In this document: positions 45,532-55,343 of the stretch, in pieces
Layout of the letters: each line of letters opens with the position of its first letter
How positions within the stretch are numbered: the first letter of the stretch is position 1
Assembly (NCBI GenBank): GCA_002813895.1
Contig: CP024912.1
Location: forward strand, 2,945,836-3,009,835
Reading direction: 5' to 3'
Source: Cyanobacterium sp. HL-69
Lineage (GTDB): Bacteria; Cyanobacteriota; Cyanobacteriia; Cyanobacteriales; Cyanobacteriaceae
DNA: 64,000 bases
Program-made: the position numbers and the translations under genes
The notes under the pieces: model-generated
The model's input: the letters and a program-made list of their open reading frames with translations, nothing else
What the model was told of the DNA's origin: nothing
The model's database searches: none

Positions 45532-47991
45532 ATGAGTGAGTCTTTTAGCCCTAATACCGTTCTTGACCGTAATCTTAACCCTTATATTACTCTAAATAAT
45601 CAGGGAATTACCCTGTCTGCCATAGAATTGTCTGCCTCTGAACATCGTTTGGGTCGTGATCCTGCTATGGTTGATTTGGTAGTACCTAATGAGTGGAATA
45701 TTGTCAGCCGTTGTCAGGGTACTTTTATCCGTGAGGATGATAATGGTTATCGTCTTTTGGATGGTAGTCGGCAAAAGCGTAGCTCTAATGGGCTTTTTAT
45801 TAATAATAGACTAATTCCCCCAGAGGGTCATGTATTACATAATGGCGATCGCATCCAAATCGGTCAAAATCCACGAGACTGGGTAATCATAGAGTATCAT
45901 TCCTCCATGGTGCATAGTGGTTTTAGCCCCCCCAAAACCCAATCCATATCCCTACTTGAAAAACCGATTATCCTTGGCAGGGATGAAAATGCTGACTTGC
46001 CCTTAAATGCCCCTACGGTATCTCGTAAACACGCTGTTATCAGTAAAAATAGTCAAGGGCAGTATGTTTTAACGGATTATAGTGCTAATGGGGTATTTGT
46101 AAATGAACATAAAGTTAATGGTTCTTGTATTCTAGATCATGATTCCTTAATTAATATTGGCCCTTATCGTTTGGTATTACAAGGAAATCGATTAGTTGTT
46201 GCCGATCAAGGAGATAATATTCGTTTAGATGCTTTTAATTTAATACGAGTAGTTAAAGATCAGGAAGGAAAAGATCGCACTATTATTAATGATATATCTT
46301 TACCCATTGAACCGGGTCAATTTGTCGCTTTGGTGGGGGGAAGTGGTGCGGGAAAATCTACTTTGATGCGTACTCTTTTGGGTATTGAACCCACAACCAA
46401 TGGGGCTGTATATATTAATGGGGAAGACTTACGACAAAATTTTAATATTTATCGTAATCAAATTGGTTATGTTCCGCAACAGGATATTATTCACAAAGAT
46501 TTAACGGTGGTAGAAGCCCTCGAATATGCAGCCAAATTACGTTTACCTCCTGATATTAATGTTCGGGAAATAGTTAGTAAAACTTTGACTCAAATAGAGT
46601 TAGTTGATTATAAGAATATTTTAGTAAAAAATCTTAGTGGCGGTCAGTTAAAAAGGGTTAGTATTGGGGTAGAATTATTAGCAGATCCTAAGTTATTTTT
46701 CCTTGATGAACCAACTTCAGGGCTTGATCCAGGATTGGATAAAAAAATAATGGAGTTGTTGCGCAAGTTAGCCGATGAAGGACGCACCATTATTCTTGTC
46801 ACTCATGCTACTACGAATATAAATATGTGCGATCGCCTCGTATTTTTGGGCAGAGGGGGGCATCTTTGTTATTATGGCGAACCTAAATCCGCCATGGAAT
46901 TTTTTAATATTTCTAGTGGTAATTTTGCTGATATTTATATTAATTTAGAAAGCATTGATGCGGTAATTAATAAAGCCCAAGAATTTAAAAAATCATCCCA
47001 TTATCAAGAGAATGTTAGCAATCATTTATCTCTAAAAAATACAAACTCTCCTTCTTTTCAAAATACTGGTCATGGCTTTACCAGTGCATCTGTTGGTAAT
47101 AATAAATCTGTTTCTTCATCTACTCCCGAAAAAGCAAAACCATCTTTAATAAAACAGACAATTACCCTTACTCAAAGATATGCCAAAATTATTTTTAGAG
47201 ATAAAGTTAACCTTTCAATTTCTCTTCTAACTGCCCCCATTGGTATTAGTTTAATTAGTTTTGCCATTCAAATAGAACCTTTGGTATTGGGTACAAAAGA
47301 TAATCCAAAACTAGCATCTACTGCCCTCAGTGTCTTATTTGTGTTTACCTGTGCTAATATTTGGGTGGGTTTATCAGGTTCTCTTCAAGAAATAGTAAAA
47401 GAGGCTGATATTTATTTTCGAGAAAGGTTAGTAAATCTTGATATTTTTGCTTATTTATTTTCTAAGCTATCAGTATTAAAATTAGTTACTTTTTTACAAA
47501 GTTTGTTAATTGTCGTAACTGTTTTATTACGCTTTGAAAGTCCAAATTCTGAGTTAATTTATTGGTCAATAGGAGTATTTATTACCAGTTTTTTAACTAT
47601 TTTCGCTAGTATAAATTTTGCCTTAATGGTATCTGCCACAGTAAAAAATATTACCCAAGCTAACAGTTTATTACCCTTATTATTAATCCCTCAAATTATC
47701 TTCTCAGGAGTATTATTTACTATGGAAGATGCAGGGAAATATCTATCATGGTTGACTATCAGTCGTTGGTCTGTGGGTGCTTATGGTACATTAGTTGATG
47801 TTAATAGTATGATACCTGAGCCTATTATATTACCAGATGGCAGTGCGATCGCCCAGGGGATTCCAGAATCATTGGTTTATGAGTCCACTTGGAATAATTT
47901 GGCTACTAATTGGTCAGTTTTAATTTTGCATACTTTTATTTATTTTACGATTACTTTTATTTTGCAAAAAAGGAAGGATATATATAATTGA
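45532..47991 (+). CDS. FHA-domain ABC transporter, fused ATPase and ABC-2 permease (ABCG-like)
   Basis: An 819-residue fusion. Two FHA domains (about 30-110, with LGRDPAMVDLVVPNEWNIVS; about 140-215, with ILGRDENADLPLNAPTVSRK) are followed by an ABC ATPase (about 225-470). The ATPase has Walker A LVGGSGAGKSTLMRT, signature NLSGGQLKRVSIGVELL and Walker B LFFLDEPTSGLDPG. A C-terminal ABC-2 membrane domain has about six helices (545-810). FHA domains bind phospho-Thr, so transport may be under Ser/Thr kinase control. The layout resembles eukaryotic ABCG half-transporters with an added sensor. No adjacent kinase gene. Confidence 0.92.
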   Translation: MSESFSPNTVLDRNLNPYITLNNQGITLSAIELSASEHRLGRDPAMVDLVVPNEWNIVSRCQGTFIREDDNGYRLLDGSRQKRSSNGLFINNRLIPPEGHVLHNGDRIQIGQNPRDWVIIEYHSSMVHSGFSPPKTQSISLLEKPIILGRDENADLPLNAPTVSRKHAVISKNSQGQYVLTDYSANGVFVNEHKVNGSCILDHDSLINIGPYRLVLQGNRLVVADQGDNIRLDAFNLIRVVKDQEGKDRTIINDISLPIEPGQFVALVGGSGAGKSTLMRTLLGIEPTTNGAVYINGEDLRQNFNIYRNQIGYVPQQDIIHKDLTVVEALEYAAKLRLPPDINVREIVSKTLTQIELVDYKNILVKNLSGGQLKRVSIGVELLADPKLFFLDEPTSGLDPGLDKKIMELLRKLADEGRTIILVTHATTNINMCDRLVFLGRGGHLCYYGEPKSAMEFFNISSGNFADIYINLESIDAVINKAQEFKKSSHYQENVSNHLSLKNTNSPSFQNTGHGFTSASVGNNKSVSSSTPEKAKPSLIKQTITLTQRYAKIIFRDKVNLSISLLTAPIGISLISFAIQIEPLVLGTKDNPKLASTALSVLFVFTCANIWVGLSGSLQEIVKEADIYFRERLVNLDIFAYLFSKLSVLKLVTFLQSLLIVVTVLLRFESPNSELIYWSIGVFITSFLTIFASINFALMVSATVKNITQANSLLPLLLIPQIIFSGVLFTMEDAGKYLSWLTISRWSVGAYGTLVDVNSMIPEPIILPDGSAIAQGIPESLVYESTWNNLATNWSVLILHTFIYFTITFILQKRKDIYN

Positions 47992-48288
47992 TAATTGATA
48001 ATTGATAGTTGATAATGAATAATTATGGCGGGGAACAGGGAACGGGGAACCGTTTATAATTATAGATTAATAAGCAAATCCTCTCCATTTCAAATTGACA
48101 AATAGGTATATTATCTAATAAGGATTTGGTATGATATGGCGTTTTTTATAATTATGAGATACATTTATGATTTTCAAGTCCCCCGAATTTGCGGGGGATT
48201 TAGGGGGATCATTTTGTACCCCGTAACCATGATAATTGCTATATCATTGTTATCTATTTTTAAACTCTTATCAATTGGGTTTTTAAAT
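47989..48288. repeat. Intergenic repeats: TTGATAATTGATAAT tract and C5/G5 palindrome
   Basis: Three imperfect TTGATAATTGATAA units run from 47989 to about 48024, then GGGGAACAGGGAACGGGGAA near 48030. A palindrome at 48179-48200 (TCCCCCGAATTTGCGGGGGA) is followed by TTTAGGGGGATC, related to the GATCCCCCTAACCCCC repeats at 51893 and 52488. No gene is seen. Confidence 0.65.
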
Positions 48289-49077
48289 TTATGAAATAAA
48301 GTCAATTATTATTAAGATAATTCCCAAAAATAAACAGCCTATCATGCTATATTTAAGAGCATTTTGATTTTTTAAATAATCTGAATTAAGTTCTTCTTCT
48401 GTCTTTAAAGAAACTAAAAAAGGTTCATTGTTACTAGGTTTTGTTATTCTTAATTCCCCTGTTTCATCACTAGCATTACCTAAAACTAATACTTCTCGAT
48501 TGATAGGTAAAATAAACTCTTGATAACGGTAACCTAAAGTGTGGGTATTATAACTATCACTCCTCATCAAAAAAGAAAAATTACCAAACTGAAGCATTCC
48601 CCCCGCTGGTTGTTCGGGTCGAAATTCATCTAAAATTTTAATAGTGTCAAATTTTGCACCTTGGGAATTAATGGTGATTGTACCCGTCTTATCTTCTAAT
48701 ATAAATGGAGTAGAGCCCTGATTTTGGGTGATGGTTTCCGATTTGCGGACGGTTTTTTCTATGGTTTTTCCTTCGCTATCTTGCGATCGCACTTTTTCCT
48801 CATATTCCCTTTGTACTAGCATACGATAATAAACACAAGGTTCTTGTTTCATTTCCGAAATCAAAGGCTCATCAACGGAAATTTTTCCCCATAATTTCAC
48901 ATAGTCGCGCCAATTTCCACCCCCAATCTCTTGGGTAATAGCTTGACAGGTGGTTTGTAATTCTTCAATATCCGTTAACCTCGCAGACAATAAACTGCCA
49001 TGGTTTTTCGCCTGTGCCTGTTTGACAAAAAATAAGATAAGTGCGATCGCAACTAAAATAAAACCAAAGATACCCAT
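48289..49077 (-). CDS. GIDE-domain membrane protein (MULAN-like E3 ligase homologue)
   Basis: A 262-residue protein with an N-terminal membrane helix (GIFGFILVAIALILFFV) and a C-terminal one (YSMIGCLFLGIILIIIDFI). Between them is a GIDE domain: EPLISEMKQEPCVYYRMLVQ, then TPFILEDKTGTITINSQGAK and GYRYQEFILPINREVLVLG. This is the prokaryotic TM-GIDE-TM layout, related to mitochondrial MULAN but without the RING domain. It may sense or modulate membrane stress; the function in cyanobacteria is unknown. Confidence 0.82.
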   Translation of the reverse strand: MGIFGFILVAIALILFFVKQAQAKNHGSLLSARLTDIEELQTTCQAITQEIGGGNWRDYVKLWGKISVDEPLISEMKQEPCVYYRMLVQREYEEKVRSQDSEGKTIEKTVRKSETITQNQGSTPFILEDKTGTITINSQGAKFDTIKILDEFRPEQPAGGMLQFGNFSFLMRSDSYNTHTLGYRYQEFILPINREVLVLGNASDETGELRITKPSNNEPFLVSLKTEEELNSDYLKNQNALKYSMIGCLFLGIILIIIDFIS

Positions 49078-49177
49078 AGAAAAATCTAAAAATAACCTTA
49101 AAAATAAATCATTCTAATTGTATTTTAAAAACTAACCGCTACACTAAAAAAAATATCCTTCGTAATAAAAAATTACA

Positions 49178-50689
49178 ATGTTAAAAGAAAACTGGAAAAA
49201 ACTACAAAATGGCTCAGATATTAGAGGAGTTGCCCTAGAAGGAGTCGAAGGAGAAAACGTTAATTTAACCCCCGAAATAGTACAAATTCTCGGTAAAAGT
49301 TTTACTAAATGGCTAAGCCAAAACCTTAATAAATCTCCTGCTGAATTAATCATTTCCATCGGTAGAGATAGTCGTTTATCAGGAGAAACTTTATCTCAAA
49401 GTATTTGCCATGCCATCAGTGAATTAGGGACAACGGTATATAATTTTGATATGGCTTCCACCCCCGCCATGTTTATGAGTACCATCGAAGCTGATTTTAA
49501 CTGTGATGGTGCCATAATGCTTACCGCCAGTCATCTTCCCTTCAACCGTAATGGCTTAAAATTTTTTACAAAGCAAGGGGGCTTAGAAAAACAAAATATT
49601 ACAGATATTTTAGAAATAGCCCAAGAAAATAGCTTTAATTATTCCCTAGAAAAAGGAGACATAATTAGTAAAAACTTTATGGCTAAATATGCTAACTTAT
49701 TTGTCAGTAAAATAAGAGAATCCGTTAATCATCCAGAACATTTTGAACAACCCCTCAAAGACTTAAAAATAATTGTTGATGCAGGAAATGGTGCAGGAGG
49801 ATTTTTTGCCGACAAAGTATTAAAACCCCTTGGGGCAGACATTACAGGAAGTCAATTTTTAGAACCTGATGGCACATTCCCTAATCATATTCCTAACCCA
49901 GAAAATCCAGAAGCAATGGCATCTATTTGTGAAGCTGTGGTAAAAAATAAAGCAGATTTTGGAATTATTTTTGATACTGATGTGGATAGAAGTGCCGCCG
50001 TTGATAGTACAGGAAAAGAGTTAAATCGTAATCGTTTAATTGCCCTTACTTCTGCCATCATTTTACAAGAGCATCCCCAATCAACTATCGTTACTGACTC
50101 TATTACTTCTGAGGGTTTGACTAAATTTATTGAGCAAGATTTAGGAGGTAAACATCATCGTTTTAAACGGGGTTATAAAAATGTCATCAATGAAGCAGTA
50201 AGACTTAATAATGAGGGTATAGAATCATGGTTAGCCATAGAAACTTCTGGTCATGCTGCCTTAAAGGAAAATTATTTTTTGGATGATGGAGCTTATTTGA
50301 TTGCTAAATTGTTGATAGATTTAGCAAAATTGAAGTTAGAAAATAAACAGTTAACTAACTTAATCAATAATTTAGAAGAACCCTTAGAAAGTGAAGAAAT
50401 TAGGCTTATCATAAAAGAAGATAATTTTAAAGAGTATGGTAATGATGTAATTGAAAAACTAAAAGACTTTGCGAATAAACAGGATGATTGGCAAATTGTT
50501 CCTAATAATTATGAAGGAGTTAGAATTAGTTGTTTATCTGAACAGGAAAAAGGGTGGTTTTTATTACGTTTATCGCTCCATGATCCCGTAATTCCTATTA
50601 ATATTGAGTCTAATGTTAAAGGAGGATTAGAAAAGATTACTATTCGATTATTTACTTTTTTGGAATCATTTTCAGCTTTAGAAAAATAG
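49178..50689 (+). CDS. Phosphomannomutase/phosphoglucomutase family protein
   Basis: A 503-residue alpha-D-phosphohexomutase. The N-terminus is KLQNGSDIRGVALEGVEGEN, with the catalytic Ser in MLTASHLPFNRNGLKFF (TASHLPxNRNG instead of TASHNPxxYNG). The metal loop is FGIIFDTDVDRSAAVDSTGK, the sugar loop LAIETSGHAALKEN, and the C-terminal phosphate-binding domain about 400-500. The HLPF variation suggests a plant/cyanobacterial branch of the family. It is likely to interconvert hexose 1- and 6-phosphates; specificity is uncertain. Confidence 0.88.
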   Translation: MLKENWKKLQNGSDIRGVALEGVEGENVNLTPEIVQILGKSFTKWLSQNLNKSPAELIISIGRDSRLSGETLSQSICHAISELGTTVYNFDMASTPAMFMSTIEADFNCDGAIMLTASHLPFNRNGLKFFTKQGGLEKQNITDILEIAQENSFNYSLEKGDIISKNFMAKYANLFVSKIRESVNHPEHFEQPLKDLKIIVDAGNGAGGFFADKVLKPLGADITGSQFLEPDGTFPNHIPNPENPEAMASICEAVVKNKADFGIIFDTDVDRSAAVDSTGKELNRNRLIALTSAIILQEHPQSTIVTDSITSEGLTKFIEQDLGGKHHRFKRGYKNVINEAVRLNNEGIESWLAIETSGHAALKENYFLDDGAYLIAKLLIDLAKLKLENKQLTNLINNLEEPLESEEIRLIIKEDNFKEYGNDVIEKLKDFANKQDDWQIVPNNYEGVRISCLSEQEKGWFLLRLSLHDPVIPINIESNVKGGLEKITIRLFTFLESFSALEK

Positions 50690-50845
50690 ATTTTTTCAAA
50701 ACTAAATAAAGTTGTAAATAGCAATTCTTTATTGATTATTAGACACGAAGGAGATATATTTTGTAGAGTTTGTTTATCTTAATCAAAATTACTTTACTAA
50801 TAGGTGATTGATTTAGGGTAAAATTTTGTTTGTTAAAAATTATTT

Positions 50846-51382
50846 ATGGTTTACACATCAATGGATTTAAAGGCACTTATTAGAGACATACCCGATTTTC
50901 CCAAACCAGGTATTATGTTTCGTGATATTACTACCCTTCTCAGGGATTCTCAAGGGTTAACCCATGTGATTGATGAATTAACGAATCAATGTCGTAACCT
51001 TGATGATAAACCAGATTATATTGTGGGCATCGAATCTAGGGGGTTTATTTTCGCCCCTGCCCTTGCTTATCAATTGGGAGTAGGTTTTATTCCTGTGCGC
51101 AAAAAAGGTAAGTTACCTGCTCAGGTGCATTCCATCGAGTACAACTTAGAGTATGGCACTGATACCCTAGAAATCCATCAAGATGCGGTGCAACAAGGCG
51201 CTAAGGTTATGGTTGTGGATGATGTCATTGCCACGGGAGGCACGGCTAAGGCGACGGCAGATTTATTAACTCGCATTGGTTGTGAGGTGGTGAGTTTTGG
51301 TTTTATTGTGGAGTTGAAGGATTTGAATGGCCGTAGTTTATTGCCTGATGTACCTATGGTTACTTTGGTGGAATATGATTAA
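50846..51382 (+). CDS. apt: Adenine phosphoribosyltransferase
   Basis: A 178-residue purine salvage enzyme: adenine plus PRPP to AMP. N-terminal [20 protein letters not shown], substrate loop [20 protein letters not shown], and the PRPP motif [20 protein letters not shown]. Length is standard. The start may be Met1 or Met6 (MDLKALIRD, 50861); no clear ribosome binding site decides. Confidence 0.96.
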   Translation: MVYTSMDLKALIRDIPDFPKPGIMFRDITTLLRDSQGLTHVIDELTNQCRNLDDKPDYIVGIESRGFIFAPALAYQLGVGFIPVRKKGKLPAQVHSIEYNLEYGTDTLEIHQDAVQQGAKVMVVDDVIATGGTAKATADLLTRIGCEVVSFGFIVELKDLNGRSLLPDVPMVTLVEYD

Positions 51383-51410
51383 TTTAACCTCAGTCCAAGA
51401 TTTGTCAGTA

Positions 51411-51450
51411 TGGTAGGGGAGGTACTATGCTACTTCCGTACAGGTTTTGG
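51411..51450. repeat. Dispersed hairpin repeat, copy C
   Basis: GGGGAGGTACTATGCTACTT then CCGTACAGGTTTTGG. The stem GGAGGTA/TACTTCC keeps pairing through a G-U and changed bases compared with copies A and B. It lies about 30 bp past the apt stop. Confidence 0.6.
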
Positions 51451-51654
51451 ATGACAGGTTGCAGGTGACAGGTTAAAAATACGAAAAGTTTTTATTAGGT
51501 TATTGAAGAAGTGAAAATAAAACTATTAATTATCTTTTTTTGCGTAACATCAGTTAGTATTCAAAAATATTATCACCATTGCCTGTTGCCCGTTGCCTAT
51601 TCCCTTAAATGATATAATTGTTAAGAAATAATAAGGAAAATTGAGGAAACAAAA

Positions 51655-51879
51655 ATGCCCCATACCATTGTGACAGACGTTTGCGAAGGAGTAGCTGATT
51701 GCGTGTCGGCTTGTCCTGTTGCCTGTATCCACGAGGGAGAGAGTAAAAATGTCAAAGGCACAGATTGGTATTGGATTGATTTTGATACCTGTATTGATTG
51801 TGGAATCTGCGTACAAGTTTGCCCTGTAGAGGGTGCTATATTACCAGAAGAGCGTCCTGAGTTGCAGAAAATGTCGTAG
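51655..51879 (+). CDS. Bacterial-type ferredoxin, two [4Fe-4S] motifs
   Basis: A 74-residue protein. The first site is CEGVADCVSACPVACI and the second CIDCGICVQVCPVEGAI. The first motif has C-x5-C-x3-C spacing rather than CxxCxxC, as in ferredoxins with a [3Fe-4S] or modified cluster, so cluster 1 may differ. The short length and TDWYWIDFDTCIDCG core match small cyanobacterial ferredoxins. It is an electron carrier; partner unknown. It has an AGGAAA-type site upstream. Confidence 0.92.
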   Translation: MPHTIVTDVCEGVADCVSACPVACIHEGESKNVKGTDWYWIDFDTCIDCGICVQVCPVEGAILPEERPELQKMS

Positions 51880-51892
51880 TTGAGGGAAAATT

Positions 51893-51920
51893 GATCCCCC
51901 TAACCCCCTTAATAAGGGGG
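51893..51920. repeat. GATCCCCCTAACCCCC palindromic repeat, copy 1
   Basis: GATCCCCCTAACCCCCTTAA then TAAGGGGG. The inner CCCCCTTAATAAGGGGG is a palindrome. A second, slightly longer copy lies at 52488-52517. Both are intergenic. Confidence 0.75.
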
Positions 51921-51967
51921 AAGCATCTCTGAAGGTTTTGCTCACTCCTAGCTTATTATTCGATTTT

Positions 51968-52363
51968 ATGATGATTATTGGTTTTGATCCAGGCAGGGAT
52001 AAGTGTGGTTTGGCGGTGATGAATACAGATAAGGAAATCTTATTTAGATATGTGGTAAACTCTTCAAGGGCGATCGCCCTTATCCAAGATTTGATCGTAA
52101 AATATAGCCCTTCACTACTGGTAATGGGTAATCAAACTACATCAAAACAATGGAAAACAGAATTAGCAGATAATATAAACTTATCAATTAACTTAGTGGA
52201 CGAAAAAAATAGTTCGGTAGAAGCGAGGGAAAGATATTGGGTATTTAATCCACCCCAAGGGTTAGGAAAGTTAATTCCCCTTAGTTTGAGAGTACCTCCT
52301 GAGCCTATTGATGATATTGTAGCGGTGATATTGATTGAAAGATATTGGCAGACGAAAATATAA
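51968..52363 (+). CDS. YqgF/RuvX-like RNase H-fold nuclease
   Basis: A 131-residue protein. It has the first Asp in MIIGFDPGRDKCGLAVM, a central strand with SLLVMGNQTTSKQW, Glu in KNSSVEARERYWVFNP and the C-terminal Asp pair in PPEPIDDIVAVILIE. The fold and Asp positions fit the YqgF (pre-16S rRNA nuclease/resolvase) family seen in cyanobacteria. The start is placed at 51968, where an internal Met pair fits; an upstream ATG at 51938 would add ten residues. Function inferred from fold only. Confidence 0.78.
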   Translation: MMIIGFDPGRDKCGLAVMNTDKEILFRYVVNSSRAIALIQDLIVKYSPSLLVMGNQTTSKQWKTELADNINLSINLVDEKNSSVEARERYWVFNPPQGLGKLIPLSLRVPPEPIDDIVAVILIERYWQTKI

Positions 52364-52487
52364 TAAAATCCAATTTTTCCTATCATTAACGGCGAAATTT
52401 TAGTATGATGGTAGGTTTGTCAGGGTAATTGAGCATAGAGAATGAATTAACTAAATATAGTAATTTTATTTAAATTATAAGAATATG

Positions 52488-52517
52488 ATCCCCCCTAACC
52501 CCCCTTAATAAGGGGGG
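52488..52517. repeat. GATCCCCCC palindromic repeat, copy 2
   Basis: GATCCCCCCTAACCCCCCTT then AATAAGGGGG. Second copy of the unit at 51893, about 105 bp upstream of aspS. Confidence 0.75.
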
Positions 52518-52622
52518 GATATACCTTGAAATTTCTACAAAAAATTTAGGACTACCTAATTCTTATAAAATTAACATCCTAAAAATAATTTCCATATTGA
52601 AATTGATATAAAAAAACAAATT

Positions 52623-54419
52623 ATGAGAACTAATTATTGTGGCGAAGTGCGCCGAGAACATCTTGACAAGACTATCACTGTTTGTGGTTGGGTTGATCGT
52701 CGTCGAGATCATGGTGGAGTAATTTTTATCGACCTGCGCGATCGCACTGGAGTTGTGCAAATAGTCAGCGATCCCCAGCGTACCCCTCAATCATACCAAA
52801 ACGCCGATACTTTGCGTAACGAATATGTGGTAAAAATTACGGGAAAAGTGAGCGAACGCCCCCCCGAATCCCTTAACCCCAAACTACCCACAGGGGAAAT
52901 CGAAATCTATGCCAGTGAAATCGAGATTTTAAACGCCGTGGGGAAACAACTACCCTTCCAAGTATCCACCGATGAGGAAAATTTGAGGGAAGATTTAAGG
53001 CTCAAATACCGTTACCTAGACTTGAGAAGACACCGCATGACCAACAACTTAACCCTCCGTCATCAGGTGGTTAAAGCCATGCGCCGTTTCCTAGAAGATC
53101 AAGAAAACTTTATGGAAATTGAAACCCCCGTATTAACCAAATCTACCCCCGAAGGAGCAAGGGATTATCTCGTACCTTCTAGGGTAAACGAAGGACAATG
53201 GTATGCTCTTCCCCAGTCTCCCCAATTATTTAAGCAGTTGTTGATGGTGTCAGGATTTGACCGTTACTATCAAATCGCCCGTTGTTTCCGTGACGAGGAT
53301 TTAAGAGCCGATAGACAACCCGAATTTACTCAGCTTGACATGGAAATGAGTTTTATGACCGAAAATGAGATAATTGAGCTTAACGAGGCTTTAATTTGTC
53401 ATATCTTCAAAACTGTCAAAAATATTGATTTACCCCGTCCCTTCCCCCGTCTAACCTACGCACAGTCCATGGATAAGTATGGGTGCGATCGCCCTGATAC
53501 CCGCTTTGGTTTAGAATTAGTGGATGTATCCGACATCATGAAAGATTCAGGATTCAAAGTCTTTTCTGGCGCTATCAAAAACGGCGGTATCGTCAAAGTA
53601 TTACCCATCCCCGAAGGTAACGACAAAATTTCTAACGTCAGAATTAAACCGGGTGGAGACTTATTCACCGAAGCCACCATTGCAGGGGCAAAAGGTATCG
53701 CTTACATTAGAGTCAGAGATAACGGCGAAATCGACACCATTGGCGCCATCAAAGATAACCTCAGTGACGAACAAAAACAAGAATTGTTGACTCGCACAGG
53801 GGCAAAACCGGGGCATCTTCTCCTCTTTGGGGCAGGGGATATTCCCACAGTAAATAAATCCTTAGATCGTTTACGCTTAGTAATAGGGGAACAATTGGGC
53901 TTAATTGATGAGGATAAAATGAATCTCGTCTGGATTACCGAATTTCCCATGGTGGAATGGAATGCTGACGAAAATCGTTATGAAGCCCTTCACCATCCCT
54001 TTACTGCCCCTAATCCCGAAGATTTGGACGACTTAGCCACCGCTAGGGCTTTGGCTTATGACTTAGTGTTAAATGGTATTGAAATCGGCGGGGGTAGTCT
54101 GAGGATTTATCAGCGAGAGGTACAGGAGAAGGTATTTAAAACCATTGGTTTATCGATGGAAGAAGCCCAAGAAAAATTCGGTTTTCTCCTCGAAGCCTTT
54201 GAATATGGTACTCCTCCCCATGGTGGTATTGCCTACGGTTTAGATCGTCTGGTAATGTTATTGGCAAAAGAGGATTCTATTCGGGATGTCATCGCCTTCC
54301 CCAAAACTCAACAGGCTAGTTGTTTGTTAACCGAAGCACCTTCCATGGTTGATAATAAGCAACTTAAAGAGTTACACGTTGCTTCTACCTATAAGCCTAA
54401 ATCTTCAAAAGGAGAATAA
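52623..54419 (+). CDS. aspS: Aspartyl-tRNA synthetase
   Basis: A 598-residue class II synthetase. The N-terminal OB anticodon-binding domain has [20 protein letters not shown]. Class II motif 1 surrounds [20 protein letters not shown], motif 2 has [20 protein letters not shown] and motif 3 [15 protein letters not shown]. The bacterial GAD insertion domain lies between. It charges tRNA-Asp (and tRNA-Asn if the organism uses GatCAB). Normal length. A hairpin terminator follows. Confidence 0.98.
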   Translation: MRTNYCGEVRREHLDKTITVCGWVDRRRDHGGVIFIDLRDRTGVVQIVSDPQRTPQSYQNADTLRNEYVVKITGKVSERPPESLNPKLPTGEIEIYASEIEILNAVGKQLPFQVSTDEENLREDLRLKYRYLDLRRHRMTNNLTLRHQVVKAMRRFLEDQENFMEIETPVLTKSTPEGARDYLVPSRVNEGQWYALPQSPQLFKQLLMVSGFDRYYQIARCFRDEDLRADRQPEFTQLDMEMSFMTENEIIELNEALICHIFKTVKNIDLPRPFPRLTYAQSMDKYGCDRPDTRFGLELVDVSDIMKDSGFKVFSGAIKNGGIVKVLPIPEGNDKISNVRIKPGGDLFTEATIAGAKGIAYIRVRDNGEIDTIGAIKDNLSDEQKQELLTRTGAKPGHLLLFGAGDIPTVNKSLDRLRLVIGEQLGLIDEDKMNLVWITEFPMVEWNADENRYEALHHPFTAPNPEDLDDLATARALAYDLVLNGIEIGGGSLRIYQREVQEKVFKTIGLSMEEAQEKFGFLLEAFEYGTPPHGGIAYGLDRLVMLLAKEDSIRDVIAFPKTQQASCLLTEAPSMVDNKQLKELHVASTYKPKSSKGE

Positions 54420-54443
54420 AAATTAATTTTCCCTCACCCCCAA

Positions 54444-54476
54444 CCCCTCTCCCAAAAGGCGAGGGGCTAATTTTTT
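54444..54476 (+). terminator. Rho-independent terminator of aspS
   Basis: CCCCTC, loop, GAGGGG, then CTAATTTTTT. About 25 bp past the aspS stop; the T-run touches the 3' end of the convergent DUF1823 gene. Confidence 0.7.
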
Positions 54477-54840
54477 ACCCTAAATCATTAGTTTTCATGT
54501 AATTTAATAACCAATTCGCCATGGTGGCGCGACGGGTTTCGAGGGGGCTAAATTCCCCTATTTTGTAACCTTGAAATCCTAAGTCTTCTTTGAGGAGTTG
54601 TTTATTTTCTTTGGGAATAGAGCGAGTTAATTTTACATTGGGGGGGCGATGGGCGATAAAGTCTGGGGGTTGAGGGTATTCGGTGCGCCAAGATTCTTCT
54701 ACTTCTGAGTTATCCCATGTGTCGGTTTCTTCGTCATATTTATAACCTAGATAATGCCATATTAATTGGTTACAGGTGCGATCGTCTATTTTTTTGTTTA
54801 AAATATCCCAGATGGTTTCTTTTGTTAATGGTGGCAACAT
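54475..54840 (-). CDS. DUF1823 family protein
   Basis: A 121-residue protein: MLPPLTKETIWDILNKKIDD, then LIWHYLGYKYDEETDTWDNS, PPDFIAHRPPNVKLTRSIPK and a final helix RATMANWLLNYMK. Trp-rich, without membrane segments. It is a conserved cyanobacterial and plant-plastid-linked family of unknown function (DUF1823, from memory). It overlaps the aspS terminator and converges with aspS. Confidence 0.82.
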   Translation of the reverse strand: MLPPLTKETIWDILNKKIDDRTCNQLIWHYLGYKYDEETDTWDNSEVEESWRTEYPQPPDFIAHRPPNVKLTRSIPKENKQLLKEDLGFQGYKIGEFSPLETRRATMANWLLNYMKTNDLG

Positions 54841-55343
54841 AAATAATTACTTTTTTTACCCACAGGTTTAGTATTCTGCAAATTAATTATACAGCTATGG
54901 AGTAAGGGCGATCGCCTTTAACAGACAGTACAAATATACTTTTCATATTCTGAAATTTATTTATTCCTTTACCGATATTCTTAAGCTATTCATTCGTATA
55001 TATAATTAAATGATGCGATGATATATATTTTTTGTAAAGAAGTAGAAATAATAGTGGGTAAATTTTGGAGAGTAAAAAAATTAACCATCGTGCCGTTTTA
55101 CTTCAGTTTATGACCTGGATTACCAGGGGGATGCCGATGTTTCTGTATTCGTTTCCGAGTACATGCTCGGTTTACTGCAACGAGAACTCAATCAGTATCC
55201 AAATTTTTCAAGTTATAGATCAAAAAACTTGATAAGCAGTCACCAACACGATAGCTAATTCTCTCACCATGATAATCAATTATCTTCAGAATCTCAACCT
55301 CAATCAATTATTCATGGGGTTAGTGAAAAATATTTTATTATAT
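54841..55343. other. Intergenic region with one probable gene relic
   Basis: About 500 bp. It holds one HIP1 site near 54908 and the frameshifted ORF relic described at 55054-55258. No RNA gene or riboswitch was recognised, though cobU follows downstream. Confidence 0.4.
55054..55258 (+). pseudogene. Possible frameshifted small gene, unrecognised
   Basis: From GTG 55054: MGKFWRVKKLTIVPFYFS, then TTATGA gives a stop. The next frame continues VYDLDYQGDADVSVFVSEYM and LGLLQRELNQYPNFSSYRSK to TAA at 55258. The second part has protein-like composition and a predicted helix. I recognise no family. A single indel near 55105 would join the two halves. It could also be a coincidence of open frames. 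Confidence 0.3.
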
